A DNA stretch of 38,645 nucleotides from contig DAISIR010000023.1 of assembly GCA_036821905.1 (NCBI GenBank), positions 1 through 38,645 on the forward strand, in the 5' to 3' direction. The stretch comes from Brooklawnia sp937867175 (lineage in GTDB: Bacteria; Actinomycetota; Actinomycetes; Propionibacteriales; Propionibacteriaceae). Both the position numbers and the translations under genes were made by a program. Under the pieces are notes generated by a model. It searched no databases and was not told where the DNA came from. It saw only the letters and a list, made by a program, of their open reading frames with translations. The stretch's first letter is position 1. Each line of letters starts with the position of its first letter. This document shows positions 1-6,221 of the stretch, piece by piece.

Positions 1-97
1 TGCCGATCTGGTGGCCGCCGGCGCCCAGCCGGTGAGCGGACGCGTGCTGGTCCGGGCACTGATCGACTCGGGCCTGCGCGTCCGCAAGGCCGGCTGA
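1..97 (+). CDS. C-terminal end of an unrecognised protein (partial)
   Basis: An open frame enters from the left edge and stops at TGA 95-97. About 31 residues are visible. They read as an Ala/Val/Leu-rich stretch ending in Arg-Lys-Ala-Gly, which looks like the last helix or strand of a soluble globular protein. I do not recognise the family from this piece. The gene converges on the folP-like gene, whose stop lies 8 bases further on. The codon usage is high-GC like its neighbours, which supports real coding sequence, but the fragment is too short to be certain. Confidence 0.45.
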   Translation, partial: ADLVAAGAQPVSGRVLVRALIDSGLRVRKAG

Positions 98-104
98 GCC
101 GGCG

Positions 105-992
105 CTAGCTTCCCCGTTCGCTGCGCAGCGGCGCCCGGTCGCCACGGATCGAGGCGACCATGTCAACTACCCGGCGGGTCGCCCGCACGTCGTGTGCCCG
201 GAAGACCGTGGCGCCCTGCCAAGCGGCCACTGCGGTGGCCGCCAGCGTTCCCTCGAGACGCTCGTCGGCTGGCAGGTCGAGGGTCTCACCAATGAAGTCC
301 TTGCGACTGATCGCCATCAGCACCGGGTGACCGAGCGCCAGGAAGCGCTCTGTGTCAGCCACCAGACGCAGTGAGTCGACTGTCCGCTTGCCGAAGTCGA
401 GGGTGGGGTCGACCAGTACCGCTTCGGACGCCACCCCCGCCGCGACCGCACGCTTGGCACCCTCGGCCAGCCCACTCAGCACATGCTCAACCACGCCATC
501 CCCGGGGCCGTAGTTCACCCCCGTCGGATCGGTGCGTGGCGCAAGCCCGCCGGTGTGTGACACGACGTAGCCGGCGCCTTGTTCGGCCGCCACCGCGACC
601 AAGCCGGCGTCCGCCCCCGCCCAGGTGTCGTTGACAAGGTCGACCAGCCCCGCACAGGCGTCCGCCACCTCGGCGCGCCAAGTGTCCAGGCTGATCAACA
701 GCTCAGGGTGCGCCAGGCGCAGTGCCACCAGGAACGGCCGCACGCGATCGATCTCGGCGGCCTCGGTGACCCAGTCTCCCTCTTGGCCGGCCCGCACACC
801 GCCGACGTCGATGATGTCCACGCCCTCGGAGATCATGCTCGCCGCCCGGGACAGCGCGTCGTCCAGTTCGAGGTGGCGGGCCGGAGGGTAGAACGAGTCG
901 GGGGTGCGGTTGATGATACCCATCACCGCCGGACGAGCCGCGTCAAACCGTCGGCCGCGGAGCACCAAGGGCGCAGGTTGGGGCAAGGTCAT
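105..992 (-). CDS. folP2: Dihydropteroate synthase paralogue, FolP2 type
   Basis: TIM-barrel pterin-binding protein of about 295 residues. Family hallmarks are MGIINRTPDSF near the N-terminus, a DPTLDFGKR segment, SRKDFIGETL and a late FRAHDVRATR segment. The second loop reads DVGGVRAGQ, whereas true dihydropteroate synthases carry GGESTRPG there. This, with NDTWAG and HTGG segments, resembles mycobacterial FolP2 (Rv1207 type), a paralogue not thought to make dihydropteroate. I infer that the true folate-pathway FolP lies elsewhere. The start chosen is ATG at 992 with GAAAG upstream; a TTG at 1043 would add 17 residues. The gene lies 95 bases downstream of leuA on the same strand, but a strong hairpin separates them. 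Paralogue assignment is moderately sure; the biochemical role is unknown. Confidence 0.8.
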   Translation of the reverse strand: MTLPQPAPLVLRGRRFDAARPAVMGIINRTPDSFYPPARHLELDDALSRAASMISEGVDIIDVGGVRAGQEGDWVTEAAEIDRVRPFLVALRLAHPELLISLDTWRAEVADACAGLVDLVNDTWAGADAGLVAVAAEQGAGYVVSHTGGLAPRTDPTGVNYGPGDGVVEHVLSGLAEGAKRAVAAGVASEAVLVDPTLDFGKRTVDSLRLVADTERFLALGHPVLMAISRKDFIGETLDLPADERLEGTLAATAVAAWQGATVFRAHDVRATRRVVDMVASIRGDRAPLRSERGS

Positions 993-1043
993 GCTTTCGA
1001 GTCTGCCACTGTTGCGCGGCGTCTCCCCCGCAGCCGACGCCAA

Positions 1044-1073
1044 GGGCGCCCCGGCGAGACCACCGGGACGCCC
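1044..1073 (-). terminator. Hairpin after leuA
   Basis: GGGCG-c-CCCGG at 1044-1054 pairs with CCGGG-a-CGCCC at 1063-1073. This gives a GC-rich stem of ten pairs with one C-A mismatch and an 8-base loop. It starts 15 bases downstream of the leuA stop. No T run follows, which is common in high-GC actinobacteria. It probably terminates or attenuates leuA transcription before the folP2 gene. Confidence 0.55.
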
Positions 1074-1087
1074 TCAGGGTTCGGAAC

Positions 1088-2869
1088 TCACATCGCGACG
1101 GCGTACGCCTCCCTGCGATGCCGGTTGACCGCGCTCATCACGGCCTTCAGCGAGGCGGTGGTGATGTCCGGGTCGATGCCGACGCCCCAGTGCACCTCGG
1201 TCTCACCGTTTTCGACCTCGCACTCGACGTAGGCCGCGGCCTTGGCGTCCCCGCCGGCGGTCAGCGCATGCTCGTTGTAGTCGAGGACGCGCACCTGCAC
1301 CCCGACTTGGCCCAGCGCGTCCACGAACGCCGAAACCGGGCCGTTGCCCTCTCCGGTGATCACGCGTTCGTTGCCGTCGACCATGATGCGAGCCTTGATC
1401 GTTGCCAAGCCGTCCTCCACCGACTCCAGGGTGAATCCCTTGCCCTGGAACGGCTCGGTACGGTTCAGGTACTCGTCGGAGAAGATCTGCCACAGCTGCT
1501 CACTGGTGACCTCACCGCCCTCGGAGTCGGTGTGCTCCTGGACGACCCGGCTGAACTCCATCTGCAGCCGCCGCGGCAGCACCAGGGCATGGTCGGCCTT
1601 CATCAGGTAAGCCATGCCGCCCTTGCCGGACTGGCTGTTCACCCGGATGACCGCCTCGTAGGTGCGCCCCACGTCGTGCGGGTCGACCGGCAGGTACGGC
1701 GCTTGCCAGCCCACCTCGTGGATGGTGACGCGATCCCGGTCGGCCTTGATCTCCAGGTCTTCCAGACCCTTCTTGATGGCGTCCTGATGCGAGCCCGAAA
1801 AGGCGGTGTAGACCAGATCACCCGAATAGGGCTGGCGGGCCGGAACCGGCATGCCGGTGCAGTACTCGACGGTACGACGGACCTCGTCGAGGCGGCTGAA
1901 GTCGATCTTCGGGTCGATGCCCTGGGTGTACAAGTTCATGCCCATGACCACCAGGTCAACGTTGCCGGTGCGCTCGCCGTGACCGAACAGACAGCCTTCG
2001 ACGCGCTGGCCGCCGGCCATCAGGCCCAGTTCGCTCGCCGCCACCGAGGTGCCCCGGTCGTTGTGGGTGTGCAGTGAGATGCAGACGTTCTCGCGCGAGT
2101 TGATGTGGCGCGAGAAGTACTCGATCTGGTCGGCGTAGGTGTTCGGGGTGCTCATCTCGACCGTGGCGGGCAGGTTGAGGATGATCTCGCGGTCGGCGTC
2201 CGGCTGCCAGACATCGATCACGCCGTTGCAGACCTCGACCGCGAACTGGGTCGGGGTCTGGGTGAAGATCTCAGGTGAGTACTGGTAACCGAACTCCACG
2301 TCGCGCAGGTACTTCTCGGCGGCGTCGATGACCCAGCGGGTGCCGTCCTGGGCCAGTTGCTTGCACTCGGCCTCGCTCATCCGGAAGACGATCCTGCGGA
2401 ACAGCTCCGCGGTGGCGTTGTAGAGGTGGATGGTGCCGCGCTGGGCGCCGATCAGCGACTGGGCGGTGCGATCGATCAGGTCGGGACGCGCCTGGGTCAG
2501 CACCGAGATCGTGACATCTTCGGGCACCGCATCGGTCTCGATCAGCGAGCGGACGAAGTCGAAGTCGGTCTGGGAGGCGGACGGGAAGCCGACCTCGATC
2601 TCCTTGTAGCCCATCCGAACCAGCAGGTCGAACAGCTTGCGCTTGCGTCCGGGGGTCATCGGGTCGATCAGGGCCTGGTTGCCGTCGCGCAGGTCGGTGG
2701 ACAGCCAGCGTGGTGCCTGGTTGAGGCGCTTGGTCGGCCAAGTGCGGTCTGGCAGGTCGATCGGGATGAACGGGGTGTACCGCTGAAACGGCATCGGGGA
2801 CGGCTGCTGCACCGGGCGCGACTGCGGCTTGGTGCGGGGCTTGGGGTAGTGGATGTTCTGGACGGTCAT
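1088..2869 (-). CDS. leuA: 2-isopropylmalate synthase
   Basis: LeuA condenses acetyl-CoA with 2-oxoisovalerate to 2-isopropylmalate, the first committed step of leucine synthesis, in the cytosol. The 593-residue protein is the long actinobacterial form. It has a Pro-rich N-terminal extension, the catalytic TIM barrel with STDLRDGNQ near residue 60 and the metal site HTHNDRG near residue 270, and a C-terminal leucine-feedback domain from about residue 440 to the end. The ATG at 2869 has a strong GGAGA ribosome site 6 bases upstream. The gene is preceded by a leucine-rich leader peptide and a stable hairpin (see 2879-2997), so leucine probably controls it twice: by feedback on the enzyme and by attenuation. 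It is followed by a hairpin and the folP2 gene. Confidence 0.97.
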   Translation of the reverse strand: MTVQNIHYPKPRTKPQSRPVQQPSPMPFQRYTPFIPIDLPDRTWPTKRLNQAPRWLSTDLRDGNQALIDPMTPGRKRKLFDLLVRMGYKEIEVGFPSASQTDFDFVRSLIETDAVPEDVTISVLTQARPDLIDRTAQSLIGAQRGTIHLYNATAELFRRIVFRMSEAECKQLAQDGTRWVIDAAEKYLRDVEFGYQYSPEIFTQTPTQFAVEVCNGVIDVWQPDADREIILNLPATVEMSTPNTYADQIEYFSRHINSRENVCISLHTHNDRGTSVAASELGLMAGGQRVEGCLFGHGERTGNVDLVVMGMNLYTQGIDPKIDFSRLDEVRRTVEYCTGMPVPARQPYSGDLVYTAFSGSHQDAIKKGLEDLEIKADRDRVTIHEVGWQAPYLPVDPHDVGRTYEAVIRVNSQSGKGGMAYLMKADHALVLPRRLQMEFSRVVQEHTDSEGGEVTSEQLWQIFSDEYLNRTEPFQGKGFTLESVEDGLATIKARIMVDGNERVITGEGNGPVSAFVDALGQVGVQVRVLDYNEHALTAGGDAKAAAYVECEVENGETEVHWGVGIDPDITTASLKAVMSAVNRHRREAYAVAM

Positions 2870-2878
2870 GATCTGTCT

Positions 2879-2965
2879 CCTCGGCTACGGGGTGATGGTG
2901 GTGGCAGCCAAACACAACAAGACACCGCAGCGAGGAAGACTGCCCTTCAGCAAGTCTCGCTGCGG
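2879..2965 (-). promoter_or_regulatory. leuA leader hairpin, candidate leucine attenuator
   Basis: On the minus strand CCGCAGCGAG (2965-2956) pairs perfectly with CTCGCTGCGG (2934-2925) around a 21-base loop holding the leader-peptide stop codon. The second arm is followed by a U-rich stretch (10 of 15 bases, 2924-2910), as in an imperfect intrinsic terminator. The second arm can pair instead with CCGTAGCCGAG (2889-2879) just before the leuA ribosome site, with ten pairs, one G-U and one bulged C. The two folds exclude each other. The first arm begins 5 bases after three consecutive Leu codons, so a stalled ribosome would cover it. Pairings are read directly; attenuation is inferred. Confidence 0.65.
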
Positions 2966-2997
2966 CGACCAAGGAGCAGCGCAACGGGGGCGCTCAT
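2947..2997 (-). CDS. leuL: Leucine leader peptide of leuA (16 aa)
   Basis: A short frame of 16 codons, MSAPVALLLGRRSETC, begins at ATG 2997 and ends at TGA 2949-2947. Codons 7-9 are CTG CTC CTT, three consecutive leucines, immediately before the first arm of the leader hairpin. The peptide starts about 12 bases downstream of the predicted transcription start and shows no strong Shine-Dalgarno. An in-frame GTG four codons upstream could also serve. Placement of Leu codons, stop codon in the loop and hairpin before leuA fits a classical amino-acid attenuation leader. The frame is certain; its translation is inferred. Confidence 0.65.
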   Translation of the reverse strand: MSAPVALLLGRRSETC

Positions 2998-3015
2998 GGG
3001 CCAAGCCACGTGACA

Positions 3016-3045
3016 AGACTAACCCCGGCCCCCCATCAGTGACAA
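3016..3045 (-). promoter_or_regulatory. Promoter of leuL-leuA
   Basis: On the minus strand TTGTCA (3045-3040) and TAGTCT (3021-3016) are separated by 18 bases. They resemble the actinobacterial consensus TTGACA and TANNNT. The transcript would start near 3009, about 12 bases before the leader peptide ATG. The divergent padR promoter begins some 40 bases away. Confidence 0.55.
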
Positions 3046-3084
3046 ACCCTCGACGACAGTGATGGCTCGTCTGCAAGCACCCCC

Positions 3085-3120
3085 TTGAATGCGACACTAA
3101 CGCGATATATCGTGAGCGTT
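3085..3120 (+). promoter_or_regulatory. padR promoter with overlapping palindromic operator
   Basis: TTGAAT (3085-3090) and TATCGT (3108-3113), spaced by 17 bases, form a reasonable promoter for the PadR gene. The perfect palindrome CGATATATCG (3103-3112) covers the -10 element. It is enclosed by an outer inverted repeat, AACGC (3099-3103) and GCGTT (3116-3120). This A/T-rich core in GC-rich DNA is typical of an operator. PadR regulators commonly repress their own gene, so autorepression is the likely mode. Confidence 0.55.
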
Positions 3121-3145
3121 ACGTGATCAACGAAAGGGAAACGAA

Positions 3146-3808
3146 ATGAAGTACGACGAAGAACCTGAGGACTGGCGCGCGAAGGAAGACGCCTCGAATC
3201 CCCCGGGTCGGTCGCGACGCGCAGGCCACGGCCGCGAACGGCACGGCTACGGCCCGAGAGGCCCCTTCTTCGAGGAGTTTGATGCACAGTCCCCGTTCGG
3301 CCCGGGAGGCCCCTTCCAAGGAGCCCGCATCCGTTCGCGGCGCGGGGGTCGGGTCCGCCGCGGTGATGTCCGCCTGGCGATCCTGGCATTGCTCCTCGAG
3401 GAGCCGCTGAACGGCTACCAGATGATCCAGACGGTCAGCGAACGCACGGACGGCGCGTGGCGGCCTAGTCCGGGCGCGGTGTACCCGGCACTCAGCCAAC
3501 TCGAGGACGAGTGCTTGGTGGAGGCCTTCGACAACGACGGCCAGAAGGCGTTCCGGCTCACCGAGGCTGGACGCACCGCCGCCGCCGACGTGGACCCCAA
3601 GCCGTGGGAGTTGGTGAACGACTCGGAAGGGATGGCGTCGGGGGACGTGACCGACCTGTGGCGTGAGTTCGGAGCACTGGCTGGCGCCGCTAAGGCGGTC
3701 ATGGCCTCCGGTTCATCGCAACAGATTCAGACCGCAGCCAAGGCCCTCGCCGAGACCAGGAAGCGACTGTTCGGCATGCTGGCCGAAGACGCAGACACTG
3801 ATCGCTGA
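3146..3808 (+). CDS. PadR-family transcriptional regulator
   Basis: A 220-residue protein. Residues 1-65 are a charged, Gly/Pro-rich flexible region. Residues about 70-150 form the PadR winged helix: RRGDVRLAILALLLEEPLNG, then YQMIQTVSERTDG, a recognition segment PSPGAVYPALSQLEDE, and the wing ending FRLTEAGR. The last 60 residues are a helical dimerisation tail. Such proteins sense small molecules or drugs and repress transporters or detoxification genes. Here no transporter is adjacent, so the target is unknown; the palindrome over its own promoter suggests at least autoregulation. The start ATG at 3146 has AAAGGGA 7 bases upstream. It converges on the polysaccharide deacetylase gene. Confidence 0.9.
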   Translation: MKYDEEPEDWRAKEDASNPPGRSRRAGHGRERHGYGPRGPFFEEFDAQSPFGPGGPFQGARIRSRRGGRVRRGDVRLAILALLLEEPLNGYQMIQTVSERTDGAWRPSPGAVYPALSQLEDECLVEAFDNDGQKAFRLTEAGRTAAADVDPKPWELVNDSEGMASGDVTDLWREFGALAGAAKAVMASGSSQQIQTAAKALAETRKRLFGMLAEDADTDR

Positions 3809-3821
3809 GACTGTGCCACCG

Positions 3822-3848
3822 CCGGCCGGGGTCACACCCCGGCGACGG
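3822..3848. terminator. Bidirectional hairpin between padR and deacetylase gene
   Basis: GCCGGGGT (3825-3832) and ACCCCGGC (3836-3843) form a perfect 8-bp stem with a 3-base loop. CCG/CGG pairs extend it outside with a 2-base bulge. It lies in the 56-base space between two convergent stop codons, so it can end both transcripts. No T run is present. Confidence 0.55.
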
Positions 3849-3864
3849 CCATGGCGGACCGTGC

Positions 3865-5466
3865 TCAGCGACCGCTCGAGCGTGCCCCCGAGACCGGCAG
3901 TTGGCCGTTGTACAGCTGCTGCAGGTTGACCAGCACGAACCCGCGATCCAGCAGCCCGTCGTAGACGCGGCCGGCGGTGCGTCCGGTGTTGGGGTGGATA
4001 TCGTGCTGCAAGACGACCGATCCTGGGATCGGCTGATCCACCGCGCGTCCGATCAGCACTTCGTCGCTGGGCTGACGCCAATCAAAGGTGTCGACGTCCC
4101 ACAAGATTGCGGGCTTTCCGGCAACCGCCAGAACCGCCTCGTTGTACTCCCCCCAGGGGGGCCGGAAAACCGTGACGGGCACCCCGGTGGCGGCAAGAAT
4201 CGCGGCATCGGTTCTGCGCAACTCGTCTGCGGCCTTCGCGACAGTCGTCTTCGACAAGGCAGTATGACTCCAGGTGTGATTCCCGACGACGTGTCCCTCA
4301 GCCACCATGCGACGGGCCAGATCGGCGTTGCCGGCAACCCTGGCTCCGATCAGGAAGAAGGACGCGGACGCATGCCGGGCCGCCAACTGGTCCAGGACGC
4401 CAGCAGTCAGCTCACCCGGGCCGTCGTCATAGGTCATCGCCACGCACGGCAACAAATCGCAGCCCACCAGGTCGAGGCCGGCTGCCACCGGAGCGGGCGC
4501 GATGAAGGGCGCACCCGCGGCGGCCACGACTTGGACACCAAAGACACTCAACAGGGGCTCCGCGACCTCACGGGGAACAGCCCAAGTCGAGGACCGCAGC
4601 GTGTCCGTGATCCCCAACGCCGCGAGTTCGGGCGCGTTGAATCCGGCCGGTACGCTGACCAGAAGCGTGCCATTCGGACCGACCTCGGTGCTCTCCAGCA
4701 AACCTGCGGTCAACTCCGGACCACCGGGGCCGGCCGCGATGGGAGCGAGACTGAGCAGACCGGCCTGCCGACGCAGCGATTGCGCGATGCCCGCCCACAA
4801 GGCCTCGGCCGCACCGGGCGCCCACAGCTGCGCACCCGACCCCCCTTCGCCAGTGCGGGTGTCGAAGTAGAAGACGCGGGACGTGTCGGACGTGACCATG
4901 CCGTCTTGCGCCCCGAGCACACGCAGTCGCTGACCCAGGACCGACCCGGACGCGAAGACGATGTCGCACACCACGGCCACACCGCTGCCCCCGATGGGAC
5001 CCGTCGCCGGATCGGCAACGACCTCGGCAGCCGGCCACGCGGTCGATCCGGTCACGCAGCCGCGTGCAGCCAGGCCCGCCCCTCGTGCGAACACCTTGGG
5101 TTGGTACGCAACGCCCACGGACTCGCCACGCAAGGAGACGATGCCGCGAATAGCCTCGACGATCGCAGCGTTACCCGAGCCGGCTCCCGGCAGCTGCTCC
5201 CAACGGGCTTGCAGCCCGATTTCATCGTTGCGGAGGCGCCGCTCGACAAGGCCCAATCCGGTCGCCTCGAGTGGTTTGGGCAGACTCGTCGCCTCGGCGA
5301 ACACCCCCTGCCACTTCGGCGGTGTCCAGTCCGACTCCGGTGCCGGCTCGTTCGCACGCGGAGGGGACCATTCAGCGCCAAGGGCGGTGGCGCAGGAGGT
5401 ACACCCACCCACCCCGAAAACCATGACCATGAAAGCGGCGGCGATCTCGCGCAGGGTTCGGTTCAC
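3865..5466 (-). CDS. Lipoprotein-like polysaccharide deacetylase (NodB domain)
   Basis: A 533-residue exported protein. Its first 22 residues are a short charged N-region, a hydrophobic stretch and VGGC at 19-22, a plausible lipobox. Residues about 35-335 are an unrecognised extracellular region. Residues about 340-515 are a NodB-type metal-dependent deacetylase: TYDDGP (345-350, variant of TFDDGP with both Asp), NHTWSH (396-401, both metal His), RPPWGE (435-440), WDVDTFDW (456-463) and QHDIHPNT (487-494). All catalytic motifs are intact. It probably removes N-acetyl groups from peptidoglycan or another wall glycan. GTG at 5466 overlaps the upstream stop by 4 bases, so the two genes are translationally coupled. 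The role of the N-terminal 300 residues is unknown. Confidence 0.88.
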   Translation of the reverse strand: MNRTLREIAAAFMVMVFGVGGCTSCATALGAEWSPPRANEPAPESDWTPPKWQGVFAEATSLPKPLEATGLGLVERRLRNDEIGLQARWEQLPGAGSGNAAIVEAIRGIVSLRGESVGVAYQPKVFARGAGLAARGCVTGSTAWPAAEVVADPATGPIGGSGVAVVCDIVFASGSVLGQRLRVLGAQDGMVTSDTSRVFYFDTRTGEGGSGAQLWAPGAAEALWAGIAQSLRRQAGLLSLAPIAAGPGGPELTAGLLESTEVGPNGTLLVSVPAGFNAPELAALGITDTLRSSTWAVPREVAEPLLSVFGVQVVAAAGAPFIAPAPVAAGLDLVGCDLLPCVAMTYDDGPGELTAGVLDQLAARHASASFFLIGARVAGNADLARRMVAEGHVVGNHTWSHTALSKTTVAKAADELRRTDAAILAATGVPVTVFRPPWGEYNEAVLAVAGKPAILWDVDTFDWRQPSDEVLIGRAVDQPIPGSVVLQHDIHPNTGRTAGRVYDGLLDRGFVLVNLQQLYNGQLPVSGARSSGR

Positions 5467-5993
5467 GACAGTCGGATCCCCTCGAGCAGTTCCGCCAGCG
5501 CGGGCAGGTAGCTGGACAGGTCCTGCACCGCCTGCGCGTCCACCAGCACAGCCGCCCCCTCACCGCCGACCGCGGCAACGAATCGTCGATCGTCCAAGCC
5601 GTGCACGACCGTCAGCCCGGACGCCAAGGTCTCCGATCTGGACAGCGAAGGTGCAACATCCCAGGCTTCGGTGTAGCCGACCACCGGTTCGACGGGAACC
5701 AAGCGCAATGTCGCGGTCAGCACACCGTCGGGCGTCGACACGTTCACCGTGTCCTTCCCCAGACGCGTCCCTGCCACCTGCCAGCCGGCCGGCACCACCA
5801 CCGTCGTCCTGCTCTCGATATCCGTTGGTGTCACGCCATCGGCGGTATGCCCGAAGGAGTCCAGCCCTCCCACGAGCAACCACGCAAATGACGCCAACAC
5901 GACGAGCAACGGCACACCCAAGATCGCCGTGGCCCGGCGACGCCGACTTCGCATCCGCGGGCTCGGCCGCCGCCAGCTTGCCGCGGCATTCAT
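5463..5993 (-). CDS. Membrane-anchored hypothetical protein
   Basis: A 176-residue protein. The first 23 residues are Arg-rich, followed by one hydrophobic segment at about 24-43. The remaining 130 residues would lie outside the cell and look like a beta-rich domain with alternating Val/Thr strands and an amphipathic C-terminal helix. This is a type II membrane or uncleaved-signal topology. I do not recognise the family. Its stop overlaps the deacetylase start (GTGA), so the two products likely act together at the wall. ATG at 5993 has no clear ribosome site; TAGAGT (6007-6002) lies 8 bases before it, so the transcript may be nearly leaderless. Confidence 0.75.
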   Translation of the reverse strand: MNAAASWRRPSPRMRSRRRRATAILGVPLLVVLASFAWLLVGGLDSFGHTADGVTPTDIESRTTVVVPAGWQVAGTRLGKDTVNVSTPDGVLTATLRLVPVEPVVGYTEAWDVAPSLSRSETLASGLTVVHGLDDRRFVAAVGGEGAAVLVDAQAVQDLSSYLPALAELLEGIRLS

Positions 5994-6221
5994 GGCAGCA
6001 CACTCTAGAGCAGTGCGATCACCGGCTGCGGGAGCATCGCCGAGCGGACTGGGTTCCTCGGCGTGTCAGACCCACGGCGGCAGAGACTCCGTGCATTGGT
6101 CCCGGACAGTGCCGCGGAACGGCTGCAGGCTGAGCGCCACGGCGTGCGTCCTGCGAGAATGGGCATCGTCGACGTGGACGATCACTGCTCCGCACCAGCC
6201 ACAACCAGATAGGTGAACACG

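Noticed and set aside
2271..2984. A 237-codon minus-strand frame overlapping the leuA start
   Set aside because: It runs in a second frame through LeuA and has no domain. Its start lies inside the leader region better explained by the 16-codon leucine peptide.
3901..5511. A 536-codon + strand open frame opposite the deacetylase gene
   Set aside because: It is the complement of a gene with intact NodB motifs; its product has no recognisable domain and odd composition. Long antisense frames are expected in high-GC DNA.
6001..6221. Possible regulatory RNA or small gene in the 228-base divergent gap
   Set aside because: Apart from TAGAGT before the gene at 5993 and the AGGTGA ribosome site at 6211, I see no stable hairpin, palindrome or convincing small frame.
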